A stretch of 64,000 nt of DNA, from contig DUBC01000008.1 of the NCBI GenBank assembly GCA_012960505.1, positions 1 through 64,000 of the forward strand, read 5' to 3'. Of the stretch, positions 8,844-18,041 are shown one piece after another. Position 1 is the stretch's first letter, and each line of letters starts with the position of its first letter. Source of the DNA: Verrucomicrobiales bacterium. Lineage in GTDB: Bacteria; Verrucomicrobiota; Verrucomicrobiia; Verrucomicrobiales; DEV007. The translations under genes and the position numbers were made by a program. The notes beneath the pieces were generated by a model. That model was not told where the DNA came from, made no database searches, and saw only the letters and a list, made by a program, of their open reading frames with translations.

Positions 8844-9119
8844 CTAATTGCCTCTGACTTTCTCCTTTTCAGATTCACTACGCATACGAAGTGACTTCAG
8901 TTCCCGGCTCAGTTCATCTTTAATCTGCTCCGCTTCTTCAAATTGACCTTCCGATAAGGATTCTTGTATCTTGCTGCGGAGAAAAACTTCACGCTCTGCA
9001 ATTTTAGCAGAGTATTTTTTTTCTATCTCCGAAATCAACTCTTTCTGCTCTTCGGTCAATGATTCCTGCGGAGACTCCTTCTCTAAACGCTCCATGGCAA
9101 GTTCGTATGCTGATTTCAT
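8844..9119 (-). CDS. Small charged helical protein with UvrB/UvrC-like motif
   Basis: A 91-residue, strongly charged, helical protein starting MKSAYELAMERLEKE. Residues about 60-80 (EGQFEEAEQIKDELSRELKS) resemble the UvrB/UvrC interaction motif, a short helical hairpin used for protein contacts. The start at 9119 was preferred over 9197 because the upstream extension is hydrophobic and unlike the rest. Similar small proteins occur in Planctomycetes and Verrucomicrobia, but I know of no assigned function. Confidence 0.7.
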   Translation of the reverse strand: MKSAYELAMERLEKESPQESLTEEQKELISEIEKKYSAKIAEREVFLRSKIQESLSEGQFEEAEQIKDELSRELKSLRMRSESEKEKVRGN

Positions 9120-9217
9120 AAGAATACAATAACACAAATTTAATGAAAAGATCCAGTAATGAAAATGCATGGAACTCTGGAAATTAATGGCTAACATGAT
9201 AAGTTCTCAGTCCATCA

Positions 9218-10003
9218 ATGAACATCATGAAACCCCAATGGCTACTGTGCTTTGATTTTGATGGTACATTCATTGATCCAAATAACAGCACCGAAGTTGA
9301 TCCGCTCCTCATGAGTTCACTCGAAGAGCTGCGCGCCCAAGGAGCTGTTTTTGCTATTAATACGGGCCGATCCCTGATTGAGGCAATGGAAGGAATGCAT
9401 CGGTGCGGGTTACGCGACATTCCTGATTACCTCATTGTGTGGGAACGTGAAATTTATCAACCAAATCAATTCAGACGATGGATCGATTACGGAAATTGGA
9501 ACAAAAAATGCCGAAAGGATCACTTAAAACTATTCAAAAAGAATCGAAAGTTTTTGAATCGAATAAAACTCTTCGTTGAAGGACAAAGCAAAGCAAAGTG
9601 GGTCGCCAGTTCAGATGAGCCCGCAGCAATCATTGCTACTAGTGATGAAGAAATGGATCAATTATGTGAACTGATTCAGAAAGAGCTCATCAACTCGTCA
9701 CCGAAAAACTTATCATACGAAAGGAACTCAATTTATCTACGCTTTGCACATTCAAATTATAACAAAGGAACCGCGGCCGCTTCGCTCGGAGAACTGATAG
9801 GAATTCCTCCTAAGAACACATTTGTGATCGGGGACAATCATAATGATCTCTCAATGCTAGATAAAGGAATTGCATCAATGATTGCCTGTCCTGCTAATTC
9901 CGTGCAATCAGTTAAAGATACAGTTAAAAAACAAGGTGGCTATATAGCTTCACAAAATTCAGGTTCAGGAGTCGCTGAAGCAATTGGGCACTTCTTTAAT
10001 TAG
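9218..10003 (+). CDS. HAD-superfamily hydrolase (Cof-like phosphatase)
   Basis: A 261-residue haloacid-dehalogenase phosphatase. Motif I is FDFDGTF (nucleophile Asp near residue 13), with NTGRS as motif II. GDNHNDLSML is motif IV, coordinating Mg2+. A cap region between motifs II and III places it near the Cof/sucrose-phosphatase type. It probably dephosphorylates a sugar phosphate or small metabolite; the substrate cannot be told from sequence. It has no signal peptide. It is divergent from the small gene at 8844-9119 and convergent with the hypothetical gene at 10007. Confidence 0.88.
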   Translation: MNIMKPQWLLCFDFDGTFIDPNNSTEVDPLLMSSLEELRAQGAVFAINTGRSLIEAMEGMHRCGLRDIPDYLIVWEREIYQPNQFRRWIDYGNWNKKCRKDHLKLFKKNRKFLNRIKLFVEGQSKAKWVASSDEPAAIIATSDEEMDQLCELIQKELINSSPKNLSYERNSIYLRFAHSNYNKGTAAASLGELIGIPPKNTFVIGDNHNDLSMLDKGIASMIACPANSVQSVKDTVKKQGGYIASQNSGSGVAEAIGHFFN

Positions 10004-10006
10004 CAA

Positions 10007-10507
10007 TTAAAAAGACAGACGCTCATCTGACTCAATCAATTCATTGAGCTCTTTCCATCCTCCGGACCGTTGCGACTGGAAAAGGTTGAGGTAAACCTTC
10101 ACTTCTTCTTCTGAGTGCGCTTCCAACATTTCATCTACTGCTTTCTTGAGTTTCTTCTCATCTAATTTTTTAGGCAAATCACCTTCGACTGAACCTTCTC
10201 CGTCATGTTCAATGCCTAATTGATCCAGAAAACCGATCAACATATCCTTTTTTGCTTTTAGCAGCCACACCTGAAGTACCTGATCGGCAATTTCACTGCT
10301 AGTTTTCAACTTCAGGTTACCAATCATCCAGCTAATTTGTTTATCTACAGGTTTTTTTTGGATGAATATTGGGCGCAAATTGTGGTTCTGGGCAAGACTT
10401 GCCAGTACTGATTTATAGGCTTCTTTTTCATCTCCCTTAAGATATTGAAAAATCTGTAAAGAAAGCTCCTCTGAAATGCGCTGAAAGATTATGTTGCTTT
10501 GTAGCAT
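10007..10507 (-). CDS. Hypothetical protein, about 166 aa, helical
   Basis: I do not recognise this protein. It is predicted to be mainly helical, with many Lys, Glu and Leu, an acidic middle (DGEGSVEGDL) and no signal peptide. The start is uncertain: an upstream in-frame codon at 10540 would add 11 residues, and I prefer the ATG at 10507 (MLQSNIIFQ). Its end is only 3 bases from the end of the convergent HAD gene. Confidence 0.6.
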   Translation of the reverse strand: MLQSNIIFQRISEELSLQIFQYLKGDEKEAYKSVLASLAQNHNLRPIFIQKKPVDKQISWMIGNLKLKTSSEIADQVLQVWLLKAKKDMLIGFLDQLGIEHDGEGSVEGDLPKKLDEKKLKKAVDEMLEAHSEEEVKVYLNLFQSQRSGGWKELNELIESDERLSF

Positions 10508-10596
10508 TTGGGAATGTGCTTCTGTTCCATGATAAATCAACCTTCTCCAACCCTTGACCTTACATTTTAATACCGGAAAGTGAGGTTAACCATACG

Positions 10597-11889
10597 ATGC
10601 GAGTAACATACGTAACTGCCGGAGCCGCGGAAATGATATGTGGCAGCTGTTTGCGAGATAACATTCTCGTAAAAAAGCTCCGCGATTTGGATTGTTCAGT
10701 AATTTTGGTACCTGCCTACACTCCGATCACAGTAGAAGGAGAAGACTCAAGTGATAATGCACTGCTATACGGTGGCATCAGTGTCTATCTGGAGCAGAAA
10801 TTTCCTCCGTTCCGATACTTGCCAGGATTTATGACAAAGTGGCTGGACCATCCTGGTATTGTCAGGTCCTTAACTAAAAAAAGAAAAATTGAAATCGAAG
10901 CTGAAAATCTTGGTGAGCTCACATTGTCAATACTGCGTGGCGAGAAAGGCAATCAGCGGCAGTCCCTGAAAAGAGCCGTTCAATGGATAAAAAAAGAATC
11001 AAAACCTGATCTTATCAATCTCACCAATCTATTCATTGCTGGATTTGTTCCGTCAATGAAGCGTGAGCTGAATTCACCTGTCATCGTTACCTTGCAAGGA
11101 GATGACCTTTTCCTTGATGAATTAACAGAATCACACAGAAGCCTTGTCATATCCGAGCTGAGACGACTCGCATCACATATCGATGGGTTCATAACTTTCA
11201 GTCAATTCTATGCCAAGAAAATGGCTGATTTATTGGAAGTTCCTGAAGAAAAGTTTCATCTAGTTAATCTGGGAGTAGACACTGATGAATTCAATGATTT
11301 CACTCGTCATCCCGTTAAGGATCCGACGATAGGATACTTTGGCCGATTGGCTCCGGAAAAAGGATTCCATAACATCGTGGATGCATTCATTGAAATTCAT
11401 CAAAAATACAATCTGAGCAATGCCCGACTATGCGCTGGCGGATGGCTGAGTCCATCCGATCAAAACTTTTTCAATCAACAAATAGATAAATTAAAATCAG
11501 CAAATCTCATTAACTTCTTCGATCATGTCGGATCACCAGATCTGGACAAAAAGAAAGATTTCTTAGGGAAAATTGATATTTTTTCTCTTCCAACCACCCA
11601 TGAAGAACCTAAGGGCCTCTCTGTTCTGGAAGCTCAGGCCTGCGGAATACCCGTGGTTCAGCCTGACCATGGGATCTTTCCAGAAATGTTAGCGAAAACC
11701 GAGGGTGGAATATTATATAATCCTACAGATTCAAAATCTTTAGCCAAAGAAATAGTACGCTTAATAAAAGACAAAGATTATGCAAATCAATTAGGTGAAA
11801 TGGGACGTAAAAACACCTTTGAATTATTTAGCGCTAAAAAAATGGCTGAAGAAACACTACAAGTTTATCTCCAATTCACAGGCAGTTAA
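10597..11889 (+). CDS. Glycosyltransferase, GT4-like (GT-B fold)
   Basis: A 430-residue glycosyltransferase with a GT-B architecture. The C-terminal half carries the sugar-nucleotide region: IGYFGRLAPEKG (about residues 242-253), then LPTTHEEPKGLSVLEAQACGIPVVQPDHG, the E-x7-E motif region typical of GT4. The N-terminal half, starting MRVTYVTAGAAEMICGSC, would bind the acceptor. There is no membrane segment. Donor and acceptor are unknown. It precedes the convergent SDR gene by only 6 bases, next to a carbohydrate-related operon. Confidence 0.88.
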   Translation: MRVTYVTAGAAEMICGSCLRDNILVKKLRDLDCSVILVPAYTPITVEGEDSSDNALLYGGISVYLEQKFPPFRYLPGFMTKWLDHPGIVRSLTKKRKIEIEAENLGELTLSILRGEKGNQRQSLKRAVQWIKKESKPDLINLTNLFIAGFVPSMKRELNSPVIVTLQGDDLFLDELTESHRSLVISELRRLASHIDGFITFSQFYAKKMADLLEVPEEKFHLVNLGVDTDEFNDFTRHPVKDPTIGYFGRLAPEKGFHNIVDAFIEIHQKYNLSNARLCAGGWLSPSDQNFFNQQIDKLKSANLINFFDHVGSPDLDKKKDFLGKIDIFSLPTTHEEPKGLSVLEAQACGIPVVQPDHGIFPEMLAKTEGGILYNPTDSKSLAKEIVRLIKDKDYANQLGEMGRKNTFELFSAKKMAEETLQVYLQFTGS

Positions 11890-11895
11890 TCATAT

Positions 11896-12648
11896 TTAGT
11901 AAGTGGCCCTACCGCCGCTCAGATCAAAAACGGCTCCCGTATTAAAGCTGGCCTCTTCTGAAACTATCCAACAAGCTAAAGACGTGACCTCTTCGAGTGT
12001 TCCACACCTCTTCATTGGAATTTTTTCAGTCATATAATCAACTTGCCACTGATCAAGAGCATCAACCATCGCTGTGCGAATCACTGCTGGCGCAATAGTG
12101 TTTATTGTAATTCCCGTTTCTGCATAATCTTTTGCTGCGCTCTTTGTTAAACCAAGAACCCCGGCCTTAGTCGCCGAATATGCAGTCATCCCAGCATTAC
12201 CTTCCTTCCCAGCAATAGAAGCAAAAAGTAATACCCTTCCGTAATTTTGTTTCTCCATGTGCGTCACGGCATATTTCGTCACAGAGAATGATCCTCGAAG
12301 ATTAACAGCATAGACCTGATCAAAATCATTAACGTCGACTTCAGTAATCTTTTTCGCGTTCGGCCCAACGATCCCAGCGCAATGAACAACAATATCAATT
12401 TTCCCCTCCGCATTCACGACCTCATCGAAAGCTGAACTGACTGATGAGTCATCAGATATATCCACTTGGAATGAACTCGATCCGGGAACCTCTTGAATCG
12501 TTTTTTCTAGTAATTCTATATCCTTATCAAAAATGCAGACCTTGGCACCCTCTTCAGCGAGTCTAATTGCGATTGCCTTGCCGATACCGTCCGCTCCCCC
12601 AGTAACGATAGCTACCCTTCCCTCATAACGATTGGAATTAAAATTCAT
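11896..12648 (-). CDS. Short-chain dehydrogenase/reductase (SDR, FabG-like)
   Basis: A classical 250-residue SDR. The nucleotide-binding motif TGGADGIG is at residues 16-23. HCAGIVG replaces the usual NNAG region. The catalytic pair lies in YSATKAG (about residue 155), with Ser in LFASIAGKEG upstream. Asp41 after the second strand (CIFDKD) favours NAD(H). It is the last gene of a minus-strand operon and its start overlaps the deacetylase stop by 4 bases. With a Gfo/Idh oxidoreductase as the operon's first gene, a sugar or sugar-acid substrate is more likely than a fatty-acid one, but that is inference. Confidence 0.9.
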   Translation of the reverse strand: MNFNSNRYEGRVAIVTGGADGIGKAIAIRLAEEGAKVCIFDKDIELLEKTIQEVPGSSSFQVDISDDSSVSSAFDEVVNAEGKIDIVVHCAGIVGPNAKKITEVDVNDFDQVYAVNLRGSFSVTKYAVTHMEKQNYGRVLLFASIAGKEGNAGMTAYSATKAGVLGLTKSAAKDYAETGITINTIAPAVIRTAMVDALDQWQVDYMTEKIPMKRCGTLEEVTSLACWIVSEEASFNTGAVFDLSGGRATY

Positions 12649-13472
12649 TTTGTTTTACGCTTTTTTATTGGCGCATAAGGATCACTGGGACCTTTTTTGT
12701 AATCAACATATTTTGAAAGATCGCGCATTGAAATAACAACACATCCCTCCTCCTTCATTAACTTCATGTACTCTTTGAATTTATCCTGATCACAATTGAC
12801 CCAAGGATGATCCAGAGCAGGGACGCCATGAAAACAAATCACCGCAATTTTTCCGTTCCTAGCCTTGCTAATCGCCCATTTTAAATCTTCGATCCCCCAT
12901 TTTGGGCCAGCGTATCCTGTCGTTGGAATGAGTAGCGGATGATCTTCTAATGGATCATAAACGGGGCCCCTCGATCCAGATCCGCTATCTTTAAATTCCG
13001 GACCCACTCCACGGCGGGAAAAATGATAACCTTTTTCTTTAAGTATCTGAACCGACTTGAGGTCATGAGAGAATCCTGGATAAGCAAATGTGGTTGGCTT
13101 AGTAATCTTGTATTGAGCGCAGCGACCTTCGATGTGTTCCAATTCCTTAGAAAAATTTTCACGCGAAATTCGCGTCACATTAGGATGAGTTTTGGTGTGA
13201 TTACCAATTTCAAAACCCATGTCATTCAACTCCTTAATCTCTTTCCAAGTCACGTAGTGCCTTTTATTACCTAAGAACCCTAGACCCTCAGTAACGTAAA
13301 AGGTCGCGCCAAAACCATATTCTTTAAGAACCCCAGCTACAAAGTTACGATCAGACTTATTACAATCATCAAAGCCGAGGACAACCAATTTGTCTGGAAT
13401 GGGTTCTAATGCACTGACAAAAGTACCAATTAAAGAAAGCGTCAAAAATAGACCTGCTCTTATCATCCTCAT
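12645..13472 (-). CDS. Secreted polysaccharide deacetylase (NodB-like)
   Basis: A 275-residue protein with a signal peptide (residues 1-21) and a NodB-type deacetylase domain. Motif 1 is VVLGFDDCNK, holding the catalytic Asp and metal Asp. Motif 2 is GNHTKTHPN, providing the metal histidines. Motif 3 is TFAYPGFSHD. It would remove acetyl groups from an exported or periplasmic polysaccharide or other amide/ester substrate. It overlaps the following SDR by 4 bases and starts 7 bases after the Gfo/Idh gene. The basic C-terminal tail (KKRKTK) is unusual but short. Confidence 0.88.
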   Translation of the reverse strand: MRMIRAGLFLTLSLIGTFVSALEPIPDKLVVLGFDDCNKSDRNFVAGVLKEYGFGATFYVTEGLGFLGNKRHYVTWKEIKELNDMGFEIGNHTKTHPNVTRISRENFSKELEHIEGRCAQYKITKPTTFAYPGFSHDLKSVQILKEKGYHFSRRGVGPEFKDSGSGSRGPVYDPLEDHPLLIPTTGYAGPKWGIEDLKWAISKARNGKIAVICFHGVPALDHPWVNCDQDKFKEYMKLMKEEGCVVISMRDLSKYVDYKKGPSDPYAPIKKRKTK

Positions 13473-13479
13473 TAATATA

Positions 13480-14595
13480 TTATTGTTTTATTTTTCGTGC
13501 ATTTCCGACCCTAACAACTTTACCTGTATCCGCACTTTCAATTCCAGCAAAGCATAGAGCAAGTGAACGTAAGTTATCTCGCGCACTATTATCAGGCTCA
13601 CGGCCCTCCTCTATTGCACACAAAAGTTCTCCCATTGTTCCTTGAAACCCATTTTCAAACCAACAACCATCGAGGGGAACAACGCATTCACCGTCCTCCG
13701 TATAAATTTCCATTTTTGGTTGCTCATTAAGGCCTGGCCCACGACTCCTCAATGTCCCTTTCGTTCCCACTACTGTGGTAACATCTTCCTCCCCTAACTG
13801 GGTATGAGAATTGAAGGCCATTCTTACCTGCGACTCAGGATAATTAATTATTACCGATGCTAATGCGGGCGGTGAAAATTTCTGCTCGTTAAACCGCACA
13901 GCAGAGGCATAAACATCGACTGCGTCCTGACCACGCATGAAGCAATTTGAAATATCAAACCAATGAACAGCAAAATCATAAAGTATTAAATGATGGATAC
14001 TTTCAAATGCCTCTATACCTGTTATCCATGTCTGATCCCATTGCAGTGAAAGATCGACACTTACTACCCTTCCAATTAGTCCGTCCATGATAGCGTTCCT
14101 CATGTATGAAAAATGAGGAGCCCAACGACCGTTCTGATTGACAGCCAATTTAACTCCATTCTTATCCGCTAAGGAAACGAGCTCTTCACCCTGATCCAAA
14201 TCAAGGACAAAAGGCTTCTGGCTGAGCACATGCTTACCAGCTTCCAGGGCATCACGAACTATGGGAATGCGATCATCTGGGTGAGGAGTTATATCAACAA
14301 CATCAATATCTTCATTATCTAAAATTTCCCGATAATCATCATAAACTTGGGCGTTAGGAAAGAATTTATCCTTCCTCTCCTCTGCCTTTGAACGTGTCCT
14401 ATTATTCATAGCAACGACGTCCCATCCGCAAACTTTATAAGCCTTTAAGTGAAAATCACTAATCCCTCCTGTCCCAATAATTCCAATCTTAGGACTGTAA
14501 TTCTTTGGTATTGACGGTAAATAACTGACAGGAGGAGCGTCAATCGTTCGGACTTCTTTTTCTGGACTCAAACCATAATCATCATCTTCGGCCAT
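13480..14595 (-). CDS. Gfo/Idh/MocA-family oxidoreductase
   Basis: A NAD(P)-dependent oxidoreductase of about 371 residues. The N-terminal Rossmann motif is IGIIGTGGISDFHLKAY. The family's EKP motif appears here as SQKPF, with Glu replaced by Gln and Lys retained. The C-terminal domain has the expected mixed sheet with HWFD. Members act on sugars, inositols or sugar-like products. The start was set at 14595 (MAEDDDYG) instead of 14622, as the 9-residue extension is basic and atypical. It leads the minus-strand operon with the deacetylase and SDR. Many Verrucomicrobia carry dozens of paralogues, so the substrate stays open. Confidence 0.9.
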   Translation of the reverse strand: MAEDDDYGLSPEKEVRTIDAPPVSYLPSIPKNYSPKIGIIGTGGISDFHLKAYKVCGWDVVAMNNRTRSKAEERKDKFFPNAQVYDDYREILDNEDIDVVDITPHPDDRIPIVRDALEAGKHVLSQKPFVLDLDQGEELVSLADKNGVKLAVNQNGRWAPHFSYMRNAIMDGLIGRVVSVDLSLQWDQTWITGIEAFESIHHLILYDFAVHWFDISNCFMRGQDAVDVYASAVRFNEQKFSPPALASVIINYPESQVRMAFNSHTQLGEEDVTTVVGTKGTLRSRGPGLNEQPKMEIYTEDGECVVPLDGCWFENGFQGTMGELLCAIEEGREPDNSARDNLRSLALCFAGIESADTGKVVRVGNARKIKQ

Positions 14596-14664
14596 TTTTA
14601 TATTATTGTTTTTCCGCACCATTCTTGACGGTTAGGTTCGTTGAAAGCAAGGTATTGATTAGTT

Positions 14665-16626
14665 TTGATATTATTCGTTCACATCATTTTTTTTTCCCTT
14701 ACGATGAGCCTAATAGGACCATCTAAGGAAAAATCTACGCCATTCTGGGCATTCGTTTCTCCTTCAGAGCCAAAAATTCCTAATATTCAAAATACAAAAT
14801 GGCCTATTAATCCAATCGATAATTTCATTCTGGATAAAATTAAAAAGGCAGGACATCAACATAGTGAAAGGGCCGAACCTCACAAACTTGTGAGGAGAGC
14901 CTATCTAGATTTACTAGGAATCCCTCCAACAACTAAACAATTAAATTCTTATCTAGAAAATAAGAATCCTAATGCTTGGAGCAAACTCATCGAACAGCTC
15001 CTAGCCTCCCCTCTTTACGGAGAACGGTGGGGAAGGCACTGGCTTGATGTCGCCAGATATTCTGACAGCAACGGAATGGATGAGAATATCGCACATCCCG
15101 AAGCTTATCGGTATAGAAACTATGTTATAAATGCTTTCAATCAGGATAAGCCCTTCAATCAATTCATTATCGAGCAAATCGCTGGAGATTTATTACCGGC
15201 AGAAAACTCCGACAAAAAACGCGAACAAACGATAGCAGCTGGATTCTTGTCTATTGGCCCAAAAATGCTCGCCTGTGATGATCCTGATAAAATGAGAAGG
15301 GACATTGCAGATGAACAAATTGATACGACCGGACGTGCTTTTATGGGAATGACATTCGGATGTGCAAGATGCCATGATCATAAATTTGATCCAATTTCCA
15401 TAGAAGACTATTACGGACTGGCAGGTATTTTCATGTCCACAAAAACACTCATCAAGTACAACGTTGTGGCACAACTTCACCACCATGATTTATCAACAAA
15501 GGAAGAGAAGGAGCGGCGCAATAAAATTTCACAGATTGAGAAAAAAATATCTGTTAAAGACATTCAAGAGGATACCAAGAAGAAACTTCAGGATGAAGTT
15601 GCAATACTTAAAAAAGATTCACCTCCTCCTTATGAGGTTTTAGCCGTGACTGAATATCCGACCAAAGATGTTCGAGTTCATCTTAGAGGTGATTACCAGA
15701 CATTAGGAGACACTGTGCCAAGGAGGCTCCCGCCGGCAATAGCAGGACAAATTCAGCATCCCATGCCTAACGATCAGAGCGGACGACTGGAACTCGCACG
15801 CTGGATCGCTTCTGAAAAGAATCCACTGACTGCTAGGGTCATTATTAATAGAATCTGGCGATGGCATTTCGGTAGAGGCATCGTTCCTACACCAGACAAC
15901 TATGGAACATTGGGGGAAAAGCCAACTCACCCTGAACTACTTGATTATCTGGCACTCGAATTCATCCATTCAAATTGGTCCATAAAAGCAATGCACAGAT
16001 TAATTATGAACTCTGCAACTTATCAGCAGTCATCTTTTACAGATGAATCCATTAAAAATGCAGATCCAGACAATGAGTTGTTTGCTAGGTGGAAAATTCG
16101 CAGATTAGAGTCAGAAGCTCTTCGTGATTCGATTCTCTTTAAAGCCAATCTGATAGATTTAAACATGGGAAAATCCATGCTAACTGCCTCGAAGCACAAA
16201 TATGCAAACCGCGATAAACTTTCAGAGCACATAAAAAGCAATAAAAGAACAGTATATCTTCCGGTGATGAGAAGTTCAGGATATGATGGCCAGAATGCTT
16301 TTGATTTTCCTGATCCAGCAATGATCAATGGGAACCGAAAAAGTTCCACGATCGCACCTCAAGCACTATATCTCATGAACAGTCCGCTCATCCATAGATG
16401 CTCTAACGCATTGGCCGAAATACATAAAAAGGCCACATCAAATACGCCCACATCAAATAGAATAAACTGGATGATTCTTCATCTGTTATCTAGACCCGCG
16501 ACCAAAAAAGAGATCTTACGTGCAGAGAACTTCATTCATACATATTCACCAGGCAACGGACAGGCCACATGGGCTGCATTCGCTCGAACTTTATTTGCAT
16601 CAAACGAATTTTTATATATTGAATAA
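14665..16626 (+). CDS. DUF1549/DUF1553 (PSD1-type) secreted protein
   Basis: A 653-residue protein with the DUF1549 domain (about residues 40-245) and DUF1553 domain (about 355-620), found mainly in Planctomycetes and Verrucomicrobia. CARCHDHKFDPI near residue 232 is the conserved CxxCH of the family. The usual N-terminal cytochrome and any LamG domain are absent, so this is a short form. The TTG at 14665 gives a hydrophobic signal peptide; the ATG at 14704 would remove it. The product pairs with the DUF1501 protein 14 bases downstream, a typical neighbourhood. The biochemical role is not established; roles in polymer degradation are suggested by context only. Confidence 0.9.
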   Translation: MILFVHIIFFSLTMSLIGPSKEKSTPFWAFVSPSEPKIPNIQNTKWPINPIDNFILDKIKKAGHQHSERAEPHKLVRRAYLDLLGIPPTTKQLNSYLENKNPNAWSKLIEQLLASPLYGERWGRHWLDVARYSDSNGMDENIAHPEAYRYRNYVINAFNQDKPFNQFIIEQIAGDLLPAENSDKKREQTIAAGFLSIGPKMLACDDPDKMRRDIADEQIDTTGRAFMGMTFGCARCHDHKFDPISIEDYYGLAGIFMSTKTLIKYNVVAQLHHHDLSTKEEKERRNKISQIEKKISVKDIQEDTKKKLQDEVAILKKDSPPPYEVLAVTEYPTKDVRVHLRGDYQTLGDTVPRRLPPAIAGQIQHPMPNDQSGRLELARWIASEKNPLTARVIINRIWRWHFGRGIVPTPDNYGTLGEKPTHPELLDYLALEFIHSNWSIKAMHRLIMNSATYQQSSFTDESIKNADPDNELFARWKIRRLESEALRDSILFKANLIDLNMGKSMLTASKHKYANRDKLSEHIKSNKRTVYLPVMRSSGYDGQNAFDFPDPAMINGNRKSSTIAPQALYLMNSPLIHRCSNALAEIHKKATSNTPTSNRINWMILHLLSRPATKKEILRAENFIHTYSPGNGQATWAAFARTLFASNEFLYIE

Positions 16627-16640
16627 TATAGAATGAAAAA

Positions 16641-18023
16641 ATGGGACTTTGCTTAAATCGCCAACTCTCCCCTCTTAGCAGAAGAGATATGCTCAAGGGA
16701 AGTAGCATTGGGTTTGGATCACTCGCATTGAACGCAATGCTGACAACTGAATCCTCATCAGTGCCGCTCCCTCCTAGCCTAGCTAAGGCTAAAAGGATCA
16801 TTTTTCTTTTCATGCACGGAGGCCCTTCGACCCTTGATTTATTTGATCCGAAAGAGTCCCTAAAAAAAAATAATGGCAAGCCTTTACCTTACGATAAACC
16901 GCGCATTGCATCATCTAAGACCGGCAACCTTTTGGCATCTCCTTGGAACTTTAAACAACATGGTCAGAGCGGAGCATGGGTGAGCGAACTCCTGCCTAAT
17001 ATTTCATCCATTGCGGATGACCTTTGTTTTTTAAATTCAATGCATTGCTCAAATTCCCGGCACGGTGGAGCACTTCTTGAACTTCACACAGGATCAGACA
17101 CCTTCACTCGTCCGTCCATGGGATCTTGGATCAATTATGGTCTTGGAAGCGAAAATAATGATCTCCCAGGATTCATAACAATTAATCCTCCGAGCAGTCA
17201 CGGAGGATCTGGAGCCTGGTCTTCTGCATTTCTTCCTGCTCGTTATGGAGGAACTATGATCCGAGGAAACAGTAAGGAAATGAAAATTCCTTTCATAAAT
17301 AACCCTTTAAAGGATCGATCTAAGCAAAGAAAAGAAATAGATCTCTTGAATTCCTTAAATCACGAACATCTGGCAAAGCACAAGTTCAACACTGATCTAG
17401 AATCACGTATAGAATCTTACGAACTAGCCTTCCGCATGCAAATGACAGCGCCCGAGATTCAAGATATTTCTAGAGAACCAGCGCATATTAATAAACTCTA
17501 CGGAGCAGACGAAAACCCAACTGCAGAATTTGCCAAACAATGCATCATGGCAAGGAGACTCAGCGAATCAGGAGTGAGATTCGTTCAAGTAACTCACCGA
17601 TATTGGGATTCACATGGAAATTTGCGTGGAGAACATGAGAAACTTTCGAAAGAAATGGACAAGCCCGTGACAGGATTGATCACAGATCTAAAACAGCGTG
17701 GACTTTTGGAAGACACTCTTGTCCTCTGGGGAGGCGAGTTCGGAAGGACTCCGGTCGCTCAGGGTGACAATGGACGCGATCATAATCCACACGGCTTCAC
17801 CATGTTCATAGCTGGTGGAGGAACTAGACCCGGAATCCAATACGGAAGCACCGATGATTATGGCTACCATGCAGAAAAAAACCCGATACACTTTCACGAT
17901 CTGCATGCAACTATTCTGCACTTAATGGGGGTTAACCATACAGAGCTTACATATCGATATGCTGGCAGAGATTTTCGTTTAACTGATGTTCACGGTAAAG
18001 TCATCAAGGATATTATAGTTTAG
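16641..18023 (+). CDS. DUF1501 protein with Tat signal
   Basis: A 460-residue protein of the DUF1501 family, which is distantly related to the alkaline phosphatase/sulfatase fold. SRRDMLKGSS near residue 15 is a twin-arginine signal, so it is probably exported folded. GGEFGRTP and ARRLSESGVRFVQV are family motifs. It lies 14 bases after the DUF1549/DUF1553 gene and 18 bases before the sulfotransferase, all on the plus strand, and is probably one operon with them. The enzymatic activity is unknown. Confidence 0.92.
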   Translation: MGLCLNRQLSPLSRRDMLKGSSIGFGSLALNAMLTTESSSVPLPPSLAKAKRIIFLFMHGGPSTLDLFDPKESLKKNNGKPLPYDKPRIASSKTGNLLASPWNFKQHGQSGAWVSELLPNISSIADDLCFLNSMHCSNSRHGGALLELHTGSDTFTRPSMGSWINYGLGSENNDLPGFITINPPSSHGGSGAWSSAFLPARYGGTMIRGNSKEMKIPFINNPLKDRSKQRKEIDLLNSLNHEHLAKHKFNTDLESRIESYELAFRMQMTAPEIQDISREPAHINKLYGADENPTAEFAKQCIMARRLSESGVRFVQVTHRYWDSHGNLRGEHEKLSKEMDKPVTGLITDLKQRGLLEDTLVLWGGEFGRTPVAQGDNGRDHNPHGFTMFIAGGGTRPGIQYGSTDDYGYHAEKNPIHFHDLHATILHLMGVNHTELTYRYAGRDFRLTDVHGKVIKDIIV

Positions 18024-18041
18024 AAAACATATCTAAATCTA

